Origin: Marivita sp.
GTDB taxonomy: Bacteria > Pseudomonadota > Alphaproteobacteria > Rhodobacterales > Rhodobacteraceae
Reading direction: 5' to 3'
DNA: 62,051 nt
Assembly: GCF_020055635.1 (NCBI RefSeq)
Contig: NZ_JAIPUT010000022.1
Coordinates: 1 to 62,051, forward strand
How positions within the stretch are numbered: position 1 is the first letter of the stretch; every line of letters starts with the position of its first letter. The notes beneath the pieces are model-generated. The model did no database searches and was not told the DNA's origin. It worked only from the letters and a program-made list of their open reading frames with translations. Position numbers and translations under genes: made by a program. This document shows, piece by piece, positions 54,781 through 62,051 of the stretch.

Positions 54781-55437
54781 ATGGTTTTGAATGTGCAGGA
54801 CGTGACCAAATCCTTCCCCGGCGCAGAAGGCGACGTGCCCGTTCTGCGGGGCGTGTCGCTGATGATGGAGCGGGGTGAAACGCTGGCGCTGACGGGGGAA
54901 TCCGGATCCGGCAAGAGCACGCTCTTGCACCTGATCGGAGGTCTCGACACGGTGGACAGCGGCACCATCCATGTCGGCGGACACGACATCACGGTGATGC
55001 GCGACACCGAGCGCGCGGCGCTGCGGCGGTCGGATGTCGGGGTGATCTTCCAGCAGTTCAACCTGATCCCGTCGCTGACGGTCGAGGCGAATATCGCGTT
55101 CCAGGCGCGTCTGTCGGGGACGTTCGATGCGGAGCACGCGGCGCGCCTTTCCGCGGCATTGGGCCTGAACGACCATGTGTCCAAGTATCCCGAGGCGCTG
55201 TCGGGTGGCCAGCAGCAGCGCGTGGCGATTGCCCGTACCCTGTGCGCCCGGCCCGGGCTTGTGCTGGCGGACGAGCCGACAGGCAATCTTGACGAGGCCA
55301 CGGCGTCCGAGGTGCTGGACCAGATGCTGGCGCTGGTGCACGAAACCGGGGCGGCGCTTCTGATGGTGACCCATTCGCAGACAGTGGCGCGCCGCATGGG
55401 CCGGCATGTGCATCTGAGCCAGGGTCACGTGGTGTGA
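54781..55437 (+). CDS. ABC transporter ATP-binding protein, LolD/MacB type (AttE-like)
   Basis: 218 residues. Walker [20 protein letters not shown]-loop VIFQQFNLIPSLTVEAN, signature [20 protein letters not shown], Walker B LVLADEPTGNLDEA. It belongs to the type VII (LolD/FtsE/MacB) ATPases, which move substrates within or out of the membrane rather than import them. The next gene is its FtsX-type permease, with a four-base overlap. The four-gene order matches attEFGH of Vibrio in outline. Confidence 0.92.
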   Translation: MVLNVQDVTKSFPGAEGDVPVLRGVSLMMERGETLALTGESGSGKSTLLHLIGGLDTVDSGTIHVGGHDITVMRDTERAALRRSDVGVIFQQFNLIPSLTVEANIAFQARLSGTFDAEHAARLSAALGLNDHVSKYPEALSGGQQQRVAIARTLCARPGLVLADEPTGNLDEATASEVLDQMLALVHETGAALLMVTHSQTVARRMGRHVHLSQGHVV

Positions 55438-57830
55438 CCTGGACGACGCTGACCGCGCTTCTGTCGCATTGGCGGCGCAACAAGGTGCAGTTCTTCGCGC
55501 TCATCAGCGGGCTGGCCCTGGCCACCGCGCTCTGGTCCGGTGTGCAGGCGATCAACGCCGAGGCCCGCGCCAGCTATGATGCGGCGGCGGCCACGCTGGG
55601 CGAAGGCCAGTTCGATCAGCTTGTGCCGCGCGCCGGGGACCGGATCGACCAGTCCACCTATATCGCACTGCGCCGCACCGGATGGCAGGTGTCGCCGGTG
55701 CTCGAAGGGCGGCTGTCGACAGATGACGGCCCGGTCCGGATCGTCGGGCTTGATCCGCTGACCGCACCGGGCGGCATCGCGCCGGTGGGCATGCAGGAGG
55801 ACGCGACCCTCGACGATTTCCTGACGCGCGGCGTGGTGTTCGTGGCCCCGGATATGACCGGCGCTTTGGAAGGTGCCGTGTCGCAACGGGTGATCGCCGA
55901 TCCGTCCGTGGCGCCGGGGGTGGCGCTGACCGATATCGGCGTTGCGCAGCAATTGCTCGATGCCGAAGGCCAGCTGAGCCGCCTGATCGTCGCGCGGGTG
56001 CAGCCGATGGGCCTGCCGGACATTGCCACGGTTGCGCCCGGTCTTGTCCGGCAGCCCGCGCAGGACGCGGGCGCGGACCGGTTGACCGACAGCTTTCACC
56101 TGAACCTGACCGCCTTCGGATTGCTCAGCTTTGCGGTGGGCATCTTCATCGTGCACGGGACCATCAGCCTTGCGTTCGAGCAGCGGCGCGGCATGGTCCG
56201 GACCTTGCGGGCGCTGGGTGTGCCGCTGATCACGCTGATCTGGCTGATGATCGTGGAACTGGTGATCTTCGCCCTTGTGGCGGGCGGGATCGGCGTGGCC
56301 CTGGGCTATGTCATCGCCGCCGTGCTGTTGCCGAACGTCGCCGCGACGCTGCAAGGGCTGTATGGCGCGACCGTGGCGGGCACGTTGCAACTGCGCCCGG
56401 AATGGTGGCTGTCGGGCATGGCGATCGCCGTTGTCGGCACCGGTCTGGCGGCGTCGGGTGCGCTGTGGAAGATCGCGCAAATGCCGCTTCTCTCGAGCGG
56501 CCGGCCCCGTGCCTGGGCGGTGGCGTCGGGTGTGACGGCGTGGCGGTTGGGGGCCATCGCCGGCGTGCTGTTCGGGGCCGGTGCAGGCATCGCGATCTGG
56601 GGGCAGGGGCTGACGCTGGGGTTTGCCCTGCTGGCCTGCCTGCTGATCGGTGCGGCGCTGATGCTGCCGCTGGTGCTGCGCGGGGCCGTGACGCTGGCCG
56701 ACAGGATGGCGCACAGCGCGGTGTGGCAATGGTTCTGGGCCGATACGCGGCAGCAGGTACCGGGGATGAGCCTTGCTCTGATGGCGCTACTGCTTGCCAC
56801 GGCGGCGAATGTCGGTGTCTCGACCATGGTGTCGAGCTTTCGCGTGACCTTTGTCGATTTCCTTGATCAGCGGCTTGCGCCCGAACTGTTCATCCGCATC
56901 GAGGACGCCGCGCAAAGCCCTGATCTTGAAGCCTATCTGATCGCCAATGCGCGCGAAGTCCTGCCGCTTCTGTCGGTCGAAACCGATATCGCGGGCGTGC
57001 CCTCGGACCTTTTCGGAGTGCGCGTCGGCCCGACCTATCGCGAGAACTGGCTGTTCCTGGCCGAGACACCGGATGTCTGGGATCGCGTCGCAGAGGGCGA
57101 GGCGGTGGTGGTCAGCGAGCAACTGGCGCGGCGGGCGGGTCTGTGGACCGGCGACCCGGTGACCATCGCACCCGACCTGACGCTGCCCATCGCCGCCATC
57201 GTCGCCGATTACGGCAACCCGCTGGGTCAGGCGCTGATCTCGGAGCGGCTGTTTCGCGACCTGTTCCCGGAGATCGTCCCGCTGTCGTTCGGTGTGCGCA
57301 CCGACGATCCGGCGGCGTTGCGCACGCGCCTGACCAATGATTACGGCTTGCCCGAAACGGCGATCACCGACCAGTCGAGGATCAAGGCGTTCTCGATCGC
57401 GGTGTTCGAACGGACCTTCACCGTCACCGGCGCGCTCAATGTGCTGACGCTGGCGGTTGCGGCCTTTGCCATCCTGATGAGCCTTTTGACCCTCGCGTCG
57501 ATCCGGGTGCCACAGCTTGCGCCCGCCTGGGCGCTTGGGCTGACGCGGCGCACGCTGGGACAGTTGGAACTGCTGCGCGCGCTGGTGCTGGCGCTGGTGA
57601 CCACCGTGCTTGCGATCCCGCTGGGCCTGCTGCTGGCATGGGTGCTCTTGTCCTACGTCAACGTGGAGGCGTTTGGGTGGAAGCTGCCGATGTACCTGTT
57701 CCCCAGCCATTACGCGCTGCTGACGCTCTTTGCACTGCTTGCGGCGGCATTGGCCGCGCTCTGGCCCGCGATCCGGCTGGCCCGCACGCCGCCATCGGAC
57801 TTGCTCAAGGTGTTTGCAAATGATCGTTAG
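55434..57830 (+). CDS. FtsX/MacB-type ABC permease (AttF/AttG-like)
   Basis: 798 residues, with a start GTG at 55434 inside the stop of the ATPase gene. An N-terminal helix (LISGLALATALWSGVQAINA) precedes a large periplasmic domain. A first FtsX block lies at about residues 220-330 (LLSFAVGIFIVHGTISLAFE; MVRTLRALGVPLITLIWLMI), then helices at about 365-430, a second periplasmic domain, and a second FtsX block at about 680-790. This duplicated layout is that of AttF/AttG or YbbP-type permeases. It works with the ATPase upstream, and the downstream lipocalin may receive its substrate. Confidence 0.88.
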   Translation: MTWTTLTALLSHWRRNKVQFFALISGLALATALWSGVQAINAEARASYDAAAATLGEGQFDQLVPRAGDRIDQSTYIALRRTGWQVSPVLEGRLSTDDGPVRIVGLDPLTAPGGIAPVGMQEDATLDDFLTRGVVFVAPDMTGALEGAVSQRVIADPSVAPGVALTDIGVAQQLLDAEGQLSRLIVARVQPMGLPDIATVAPGLVRQPAQDAGADRLTDSFHLNLTAFGLLSFAVGIFIVHGTISLAFEQRRGMVRTLRALGVPLITLIWLMIVELVIFALVAGGIGVALGYVIAAVLLPNVAATLQGLYGATVAGTLQLRPEWWLSGMAIAVVGTGLAASGALWKIAQMPLLSSGRPRAWAVASGVTAWRLGAIAGVLFGAGAGIAIWGQGLTLGFALLACLLIGAALMLPLVLRGAVTLADRMAHSAVWQWFWADTRQQVPGMSLALMALLLATAANVGVSTMVSSFRVTFVDFLDQRLAPELFIRIEDAAQSPDLEAYLIANAREVLPLLSVETDIAGVPSDLFGVRVGPTYRENWLFLAETPDVWDRVAEGEAVVVSEQLARRAGLWTGDPVTIAPDLTLPIAAIVADYGNPLGQALISERLFRDLFPEIVPLSFGVRTDDPAALRTRLTNDYGLPETAITDQSRIKAFSIAVFERTFTVTGALNVLTLAVAAFAILMSLLTLASIRVPQLAPAWALGLTRRTLGQLELLRALVLALVTTVLAIPLGLLLAWVLLSYVNVEAFGWKLPMYLFPSHYALLTLFALLAAALAALWPAIRLARTPPSDLLKVFANDR

Positions 57831-58860
57831 AGCGCTTCTTCTGATGCTCTGGCTGCCGGTGCAGGCCGCGGCGCAGGGCTTTGCCGGGTTGGGCACCGAT
57901 GCCGAGGGCTTTGCCGTGCCGACCCCGAACCCTGCCTTCGACTTCCCGCAGGACCACGGCGCGCATCCCGAGTACCGCATCGAGTGGTGGTATCTGACGG
58001 CCAACCTGACCGGACCGGATGGAACGCTTTACGGCGTGCAATGGACGTTGTTCCGGTCGGCACTGGCACCGGAAACCCGCGAAGGCTGGTCCGACCCGCA
58101 GGTCTGGTTCGCGCATGCCGCCGTCACGACGCCGGATCGCCATCTGGTGGCCGAACGCATCGCACGCGGTGGGATCGGGCAGGCGGGTGTGACGGTTGAT
58201 CCCTTCGACGCCTGGATCGACGACTGGCAGATGGCGGGGCCGTCCTTTGACAACGTGACCCTGACCGCGCGGGGGGACGCGTTCGCCTATGATCTGGGCC
58301 TGCAGGCCAAAGGGCCGCTGGTGTTTCATGGCGAAGACGGCTTTTCGGTCAAATCGGCTCAGGGGCAGGCGAGCTATTACTATTCGCAACCCTATTATGA
58401 GGTGGCGGGCACGCTGACCCTGCCGCAGGGCGATGTGCCGGTGACCGGAACCGCTTGGCTCGACCGCGAATGGTCGTCGCAGCCCTTGGCCGAGACGCAA
58501 TCGGGGTGGGACTGGTTTTCGCTGTCCTTCGAGACCGGAGAAAAGCTCATGGGGTTCCTGTTGCGCGAAGACGATGGCGGCGCGTTCACCTCGGCCACAT
58601 GGATCGCGCCGGACGGAACGACGACGGCCTATCCCGATGGCGCCTTCGCGGCGCAACCTCTGGACTGGCACGAAGTCGCGGGACGCGAGGTGCCGACCAC
58701 ATGGGAGGTGCAACTGCCGGACAAGGGGGTCGACGTGACGGTCACAGCGCTCAACCCCGATGCCTGGATGGCGCTGTCCATCCCATATTGGGAAGGGCCG
58801 GTGATCGTGGAGGGATCGCACGAGGGGCGCGGCTATCTGGAGATGACGGGTTATGAGTGA
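57820..58860 (+). CDS. AttH/CrtC-like lipocalin-type protein
   Basis: 346 residues from ATG 57820, overlapping the permease stop by 11 bases. Signal peptide MIVRALLLMLWLPVQAAAQG. The family signature is YRIEWWYLTANLTGPDGTLY near residue 48, followed by VQWTLFR, WFAHAAVT and, in the second domain, VTGTAWLDREWSSQPLAETQ and GWDWFSLSFETGEKLMGFLL. CrtC (hydroxyneurosporene synthase) and AttH share this fold. With the adjacent ABC genes, AttH is more likely than a carotenoid hydratase. It probably accepts or carries a lipid-like ligand in the periplasm. Confidence 0.85.
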   Translation: MIVRALLLMLWLPVQAAAQGFAGLGTDAEGFAVPTPNPAFDFPQDHGAHPEYRIEWWYLTANLTGPDGTLYGVQWTLFRSALAPETREGWSDPQVWFAHAAVTTPDRHLVAERIARGGIGQAGVTVDPFDAWIDDWQMAGPSFDNVTLTARGDAFAYDLGLQAKGPLVFHGEDGFSVKSAQGQASYYYSQPYYEVAGTLTLPQGDVPVTGTAWLDREWSSQPLAETQSGWDWFSLSFETGEKLMGFLLREDDGGAFTSATWIAPDGTTTAYPDGAFAAQPLDWHEVAGREVPTTWEVQLPDKGVDVTVTALNPDAWMALSIPYWEGPVIVEGSHEGRGYLEMTGYE

Positions 58861-59407
58861 TCACAACGACCTTGCCGCCTTCCTCGATCTGGGCTGGCAG
58901 CGGCTGTCGCGCGGCGTCGCCGACCGGCGCGCGGCGGCGCGGCACCCGGCCTTTGCCACCGTGTCGCCGGACGGCAGGCCCGAGGCCCGCACCGTCGTGC
59001 TGCGCGGCGCCAGCCGCAGCGATGGCACGGTCGAGGTGCATACCGATGGTGGGTCGGACAAGATCGCTTCGCTGAAGGCCATTCCGCATGCGCAGCTGAT
59101 GATCTGGGACGAAAAGCCGAAGCTGCAGATCCGCTTGTCCACCCGAGTCACGATCCGGCAGGGCGAAGAGGTGGCGGACCGCTGGCAAAACGTGCCCGAC
59201 GGGTCGCGCATGGCCTATGGCGCATCTCCGACCCCCGGCACGGTGATCCCCGAGGCCCGCGCCTATACCAAGCTGGCCAGCCACGACTGGTTCACCGTGC
59301 TGACCTGCCAGATCGAATCGATTGAGCTGATGCAGTTGGTCGATCCGCACAGACGCGCTTTTTTCAGGGCGTCCGATGGCTGGGTCGGAGAGTGGTGGGT
59401 TCCCTGA
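58853..59407 (+). CDS. pyridoxamine 5'-phosphate oxidase-family flavoprotein
   Basis: 184 residues starting eight bases before the lipocalin stop. It has PAFATVSPDGRPEARTVVLR (FMN-binding first strand block), VEVHTDGGSDKIASLKAIPH and a C-terminal RRAFFRASDGWVGEWWVP. The form matches the Alr4036/PNPOx-like group rather than true PdxH, since the PdxH-type C-terminal dimer motif is absent. It likely binds FMN; the substrate is unknown. Translational overlap places it last in the ATPase-permease-lipocalin operon. Confidence 0.82.
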   Translation: MSDHNDLAAFLDLGWQRLSRGVADRRAAARHPAFATVSPDGRPEARTVVLRGASRSDGTVEVHTDGGSDKIASLKAIPHAQLMIWDEKPKLQIRLSTRVTIRQGEEVADRWQNVPDGSRMAYGASPTPGTVIPEARAYTKLASHDWFTVLTCQIESIELMQLVDPHRRAFFRASDGWVGEWWVP

Positions 59408-59484
59408 CGTCATCTTTTGCAGGGCCGCAGGTGAGGGGGCTCACAAATCCGACATTTTTGTCTTGCCTTGAAGGAATTCTTGAG

Positions 59485-59594
59485 TAGGGTCACCGCTACC
59501 GACGAAAGTCCGGGCAGATTTACACCCGATTGCGCCCGAAAGAGGCAGCGATCGAATGAAATGGGACGGTAGGGGAGAGCCGTCCCATTTTTTT
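59485..59594 (+). ncRNA. candidate small RNA ending in a strong intrinsic terminator
   Basis: The stretch after the flavoprotein gene is too far from its stop (about 150 bases) and too structured to look like a plain 3' end. TTGCCT (59463-59468) and TAGGGT (59485-59490) could be a promoter with a 16-base spacer. A transcript from about 59497 would be near 100 bases long and end at the terminator below. No open frame fits. It could equally be the 3' untranslated end of the operon. Confidence 0.35.
59560..59594 (+). terminator. intrinsic terminator
   Basis: AATGGGACGG (59560-59569) pairs with CCGTCCCATT (59580-59589) around a ten-base loop. The stem is directly followed by a T-run to 59594. 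It is the clearest intrinsic terminator in the window for plus-strand transcription. The gene on the other strand ends at 59616. Confidence 0.88.
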
Positions 59595-59615
59595 GTCTGC
59601 AACCTTGTCCAAATC

Positions 59616-60221
59616 TTACCGGTCGGGGTTGTTCGCCCGCCAGAGCGTCCAGGCATCCGGCGAGTCCAGATCGGTCAGCGCATGATCAGACGGCAGGGCG
59701 ACGCGGATCAGGCGTGTCCGGTTGGCGTGCACGATCGCGCGCGCGCCTTCGTCACCGCTCAGGGATTTGAACTCCGCTATCAGGTCCGCCGGAAAGATCA
59801 CCGGATGTCCGGGCGTTCCGTCTGCACCGGTGGCCTGAACCAGGAATTCGCCGCTGGCATCCTCGAACGCCTGCAGCACCTGCCGCAGATCGTCTTCCGT
59901 GATGTCCGGCATGTCTGCGGGCAGGATCATCACACCTTCCGCTTCCTGCGACACCGCGCTTGCCGCGCGGCGCAATGAGGCGGACATGCCGTTGCGCGCA
60001 TCGGGCACCGCGATCTGGGTCACGCCCAGACCGTGCAGCGCATCGGCTCGGGGATGGGTCAGATCGGGAAGGGTGACGATCACATCCTCACTCACCGCCA
60101 AGGCCCGCTCCGCCACGACGCGCAGCAGGGGCAGACCGTCGACCGGTTCCAGCAACTTGTCCCTGTCGCCCATCCGGCGACTGGCACCGGCGGCGGGAAT
60201 CACGTGGGTTATCTGGGTCAT
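59616..60221 (-). CDS. MobA-like nucleotidyltransferase (MocA type)
   Basis: 201 residues. VIPAAGASRRMGDRDKLLEP is the nucleotide-binding loop of MobA-like NTP transferases; MILPADMPDITEDDLRQVLQ holds the metal-binding aspartate; GTPGHPVIFPADLIAEF and SGDEGARAIV are the MocA-type substrate blocks. MocA attaches CMP to molybdopterin to make the cofactor of xanthine-dehydrogenase-family enzymes. No such enzyme is in view. The downstream end faces the terminator at 59560. Confidence 0.85.
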   Translation of the reverse strand: MTQITHVIPAAGASRRMGDRDKLLEPVDGLPLLRVVAERALAVSEDVIVTLPDLTHPRADALHGLGVTQIAVPDARNGMSASLRRAASAVSQEAEGVMILPADMPDITEDDLRQVLQAFEDASGEFLVQATGADGTPGHPVIFPADLIAEFKSLSGDEGARAIVHANRTRLIRVALPSDHALTDLDSPDAWTLWRANNPDR

Positions 60222-60230
60222 GCCCCCAGT

Positions 60231-62051
60231 CTAACCGCGCATCTGCGCCCCGTCAGCGTCGTAAAGCGGGGTGCTGATCAGCGTGGCGTCACGCATCTCG
60301 CCGAGGATCTCGATCTGTGCCTTTTGCCCCTCGGTCGCATGGCTGCGCGGGATCAGGCCAAGGGCGATGGATTTGCCCGCGTGGTGCGAATAGCCGCCCG
60401 ATGTGCAGAAGCCGCGCACGTCGCCGTCGATCCAGATCGGCTCGTAGGCATGCACATCGGCGTCGTTCACGGCGACCTCGAAGGCGCAGAGCACCCGGTC
60501 GGGTGGGTCCGCGCGTTCCGCCTCGGCGGCGGCCCGTCCGATGAAATCAGCGGGCTTTGACCACGCGATGAAGCGGTCCATCCCTGTTTCGGCTGGCGTG
60601 TAATCGGGCGAAAATTCGGACAGCCACGAGCCGAAGAACTTGTCGAGCCTGAGCGACATCATCGCGCGCATCCCGAAGGGCCGCATCCCGTGATCCTGCC
60701 CGGCACTCCAGAGCGCGTGCCAAAGCTGCCGCTGCGCGACCGGTTCACAGTAGATCTCGTAGCCCAGACCGCCGGTATAGCTGACCCTTTGCACAAGGCA
60801 GGGCGTCATGCCGATGGTCATGGGCCGCACATCCATGAACTTCAGACCCGTGGCATCGCGCGTCACCGCGTCCAGCACCTTGCGGGCGTTCGGCCCGGCG
60901 ATCTGGAAGCCGGTCAGCTGGTCCGACACGTTGCGCACGGTCACACCCTCGGTCGCGTTCTGCTCGAACCAGCGCATGTGATAGGCCTGCGCGCCGTAGC
61001 TGGCGGTCAGTTGGAAATGTGTGTCCAAGAGACACGAGATGGTGAAATCCCCGATCAGCCGCCCCTTGTGCGACAGCATTGGCGTCAGCGACAACCGCCC
61101 CGGTTTCGGCACCCGGCCCGCCATGACCCGGTCCAGCCAGTCGCGGGCATTTGGGCCGGTGACCTCGTACTTGCCGAAGTTCTGAACCTCATTGATTCCA
61201 ACGGCTTCTCGGACGGCCTTCACCTCGCGTGCGGTGGCGTCCCACGCGTTCGAACGGCGGAACGATGGGGTTTCATAGCGCGGTTCATCACCTTGGGCGA
61301 AGTAGTTCGGCACCTCCAGCCCGAACTGCGCTCCCCAGACCGCGCCCAGACGATCGAAGATGTCATACATCATCGTCGTGCGATTGGGCCGCGCGGCAGG
61401 CAGCTCTTCGTTAGGGTAGCTGACCGAAAACCTTTTCTGATAGTTTTCAATGACTTTCGGGAGGGTGTAGCCGGGGCTGATCCAATCGCCGAAGCGGGCC
61501 ACGTCCATCGCCGACACGTCGCGTTCGCATTCTCCCTCGATCATCCACTGCGCCAGCATCAGGCCCACGCCACCCCCTTGGCTGAAGCCCGCCATGACAC
61601 CGCAGGCCGACCAGTAGTTGCGAAGCCCCGGCACCGGGCCGACCAGCGGGTTGCCATCGGGGGCAAAGGTGAAGGGGCCGTGAATGACCGATTTGACGCC
61701 GGCACGCTCCAGAACCGGAAAGCGTTTGTAAGCGAATTCAATGCTTTCCTCGATCTTGTCAAAGTCATCCGGCAAGAGCTCGTGGCCAAAAGTCCACGGT
61801 GTGCCATTCACCGCCCAGGGACGACAAGGCTGTTCGTAGAACCCGATACACAGCCCGCGCCCCTCCTGCCGCAGATACGATTCTCCGGCCGGGTCCATCA
61901 CATGCGGATGCTCGGTCTCGCGCTCGGAAATCTCGGGGGTCTCATCGGTGACGATATACTGGTGCTCCATCGGGTGCAGCGGCAGATAGACCCCCGCCAT
62001 CGCGCCCACTTCGCGCGCCCAGAGACCACCCGCGTTGACCACATGTTCGGC
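60231..62051 (-). CDS. FAD-dependent dehydrogenase with GcvT-type C-terminal domain (dimethylglycine/sarcosine dehydrogenase family), partial
   Basis: The frame is open to the right edge of the window, so the N-terminal FAD-binding part is missing; about 606 residues are visible. The first 180 residues belong to the DAO-type oxidoreductase (VNAGGLWAREVGAMAGVYLP; FTFAPDGNPLVGPVPGLRNY; GVMAGFSQGGGVGLMLAQWM). From about residue 240 follows the folate-binding GcvT part: GKYEVTGPNARDWLDRVMAG, VSYTGGLGYEIYCEP and PFGMRAMMSLRLDKFFGSWL. Such fusions oxidise N-methyl groups and pass the one-carbon unit to tetrahydrofolate. Substrates in the family are dimethylglycine and sarcosine; the exact one cannot be set here. 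Its stop is ten bases from the start of the MocA-like gene, in the same direction. Confidence 0.88.
   Translation of the reverse strand, partial: AEHVVNAGGLWAREVGAMAGVYLPLHPMEHQYIVTDETPEISERETEHPHVMDPAGESYLRQEGRGLCIGFYEQPCRPWAVNGTPWTFGHELLPDDFDKIEESIEFAYKRFPVLERAGVKSVIHGPFTFAPDGNPLVGPVPGLRNYWSACGVMAGFSQGGGVGLMLAQWMIEGECERDVSAMDVARFGDWISPGYTLPKVIENYQKRFSVSYPNEELPAARPNRTTMMYDIFDRLGAVWGAQFGLEVPNYFAQGDEPRYETPSFRRSNAWDATAREVKAVREAVGINEVQNFGKYEVTGPNARDWLDRVMAGRVPKPGRLSLTPMLSHKGRLIGDFTISCLLDTHFQLTASYGAQAYHMRWFEQNATEGVTVRNVSDQLTGFQIAGPNARKVLDAVTRDATGLKFMDVRPMTIGMTPCLVQRVSYTGGLGYEIYCEPVAQRQLWHALWSAGQDHGMRPFGMRAMMSLRLDKFFGSWLSEFSPDYTPAETGMDRFIAWSKPADFIGRAAAEAERADPPDRVLCAFEVAVNDADVHAYEPIWIDGDVRGFCTSGGYSHHAGKSIALGLIPRSHATEGQKAQIEILGEMRDATLISTPLYDADGAQMRG

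Noticed and set aside
57820-58860. Assignment as carotenoid hydratase CrtC
   Set aside because: No carotenoid genes nearby; linkage to LolD/FtsX-type ABC genes points to AttH.

Overview
The window looks like chromosome of a marine Rhodobacteraceae-type alphaproteobacterium (roseobacter group). The evidence is indirect: high GC, many ABC and TRAP uptake operons joined by 4-base ATGA overlaps, a general L-amino-acid (Aap) transporter, SoxCD-like and TauE sulfur genes, a dimethylglycine-dehydrogenase-type FAD/GcvT protein, and two FCD-type GntR regulators. No rRNA, intact tRNA or housekeeping marker is present, so the assignment is an inference.

Layout. 1-387 is the end of a CYP152-type P450. 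1063-7870 is a sugar-acid catabolic unit: a GntR regulator divergent from a TRAP transporter, a PdxA-like dehydrogenase, an enolase-superfamily dehydratase and a 2-keto-3-deoxy-L-arabonate dehydratase-type protein. 8339-9424 is a site-2-protease-like membrane protein with CBS domains. 9.4-11.0 kb is a scar made of a broken tyrosine integrase and a frameshifted IS5-family transposase. 11.3-19.3 kb is an amide-utilisation operon with its own promoter, a leader RNA with a terminator, the sensor/antiterminator pair AmiC/AmiR, a peptide-type ABC transporter and a formamidase/acetamidase. 19.4-22.8 kb is decayed DNA (ISL3 relic, ketopantoate-reductase fragment, transporter tail) around two intact genes. 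23.06-25.10 kb encodes an ammonium transporter fused to a class III adenylate cyclase. 25.9-29 kb holds small exported proteins, a UspA gene split by a stop codon and a CaCA exchanger. 29.1-32.2 kb is a SoxC/SoxD-like sulfite oxidation pair with a TauE-type exporter. 32.3-41.0 kb is an amino-acid/hydantoin unit (GntR, class V aminotransferase, AapJQMP, RpiR, hydantoinase). 41.0-48.5 kb is a ribose-type ABC sugar operon with a lactonase, divergent from a two-component system. 48.6-51.6 kb is another scar: a broken GH15 gene, two IS200-like elements around a truncated SOUL gene, and the 3' half of a tRNA-Leu. 51.65-54.68 kb is a MoxR/VWA-type operon. 54.78-59.41 kb is an AttEFGH-like ABC/lipocalin operon plus a flavin oxidase. 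The window ends with a possible sRNA, a MocA-like protein and the FAD/GcvT demethylating dehydrogenase.

The common theme is scavenging of small organic nitrogen, sugar-acid and sulfur compounds, with each uptake system sitting beside its own regulator and first catabolic enzyme. The strongest candidates for undescribed biology are the AmiC/AmiR operon with a paired six-base-loop leader, the Amt-adenylate cyclase fusion, and the kinase-less PdxA/dehydratase/keto-acid dehydratase route. All calls come from reading the sequence; no database search was run.
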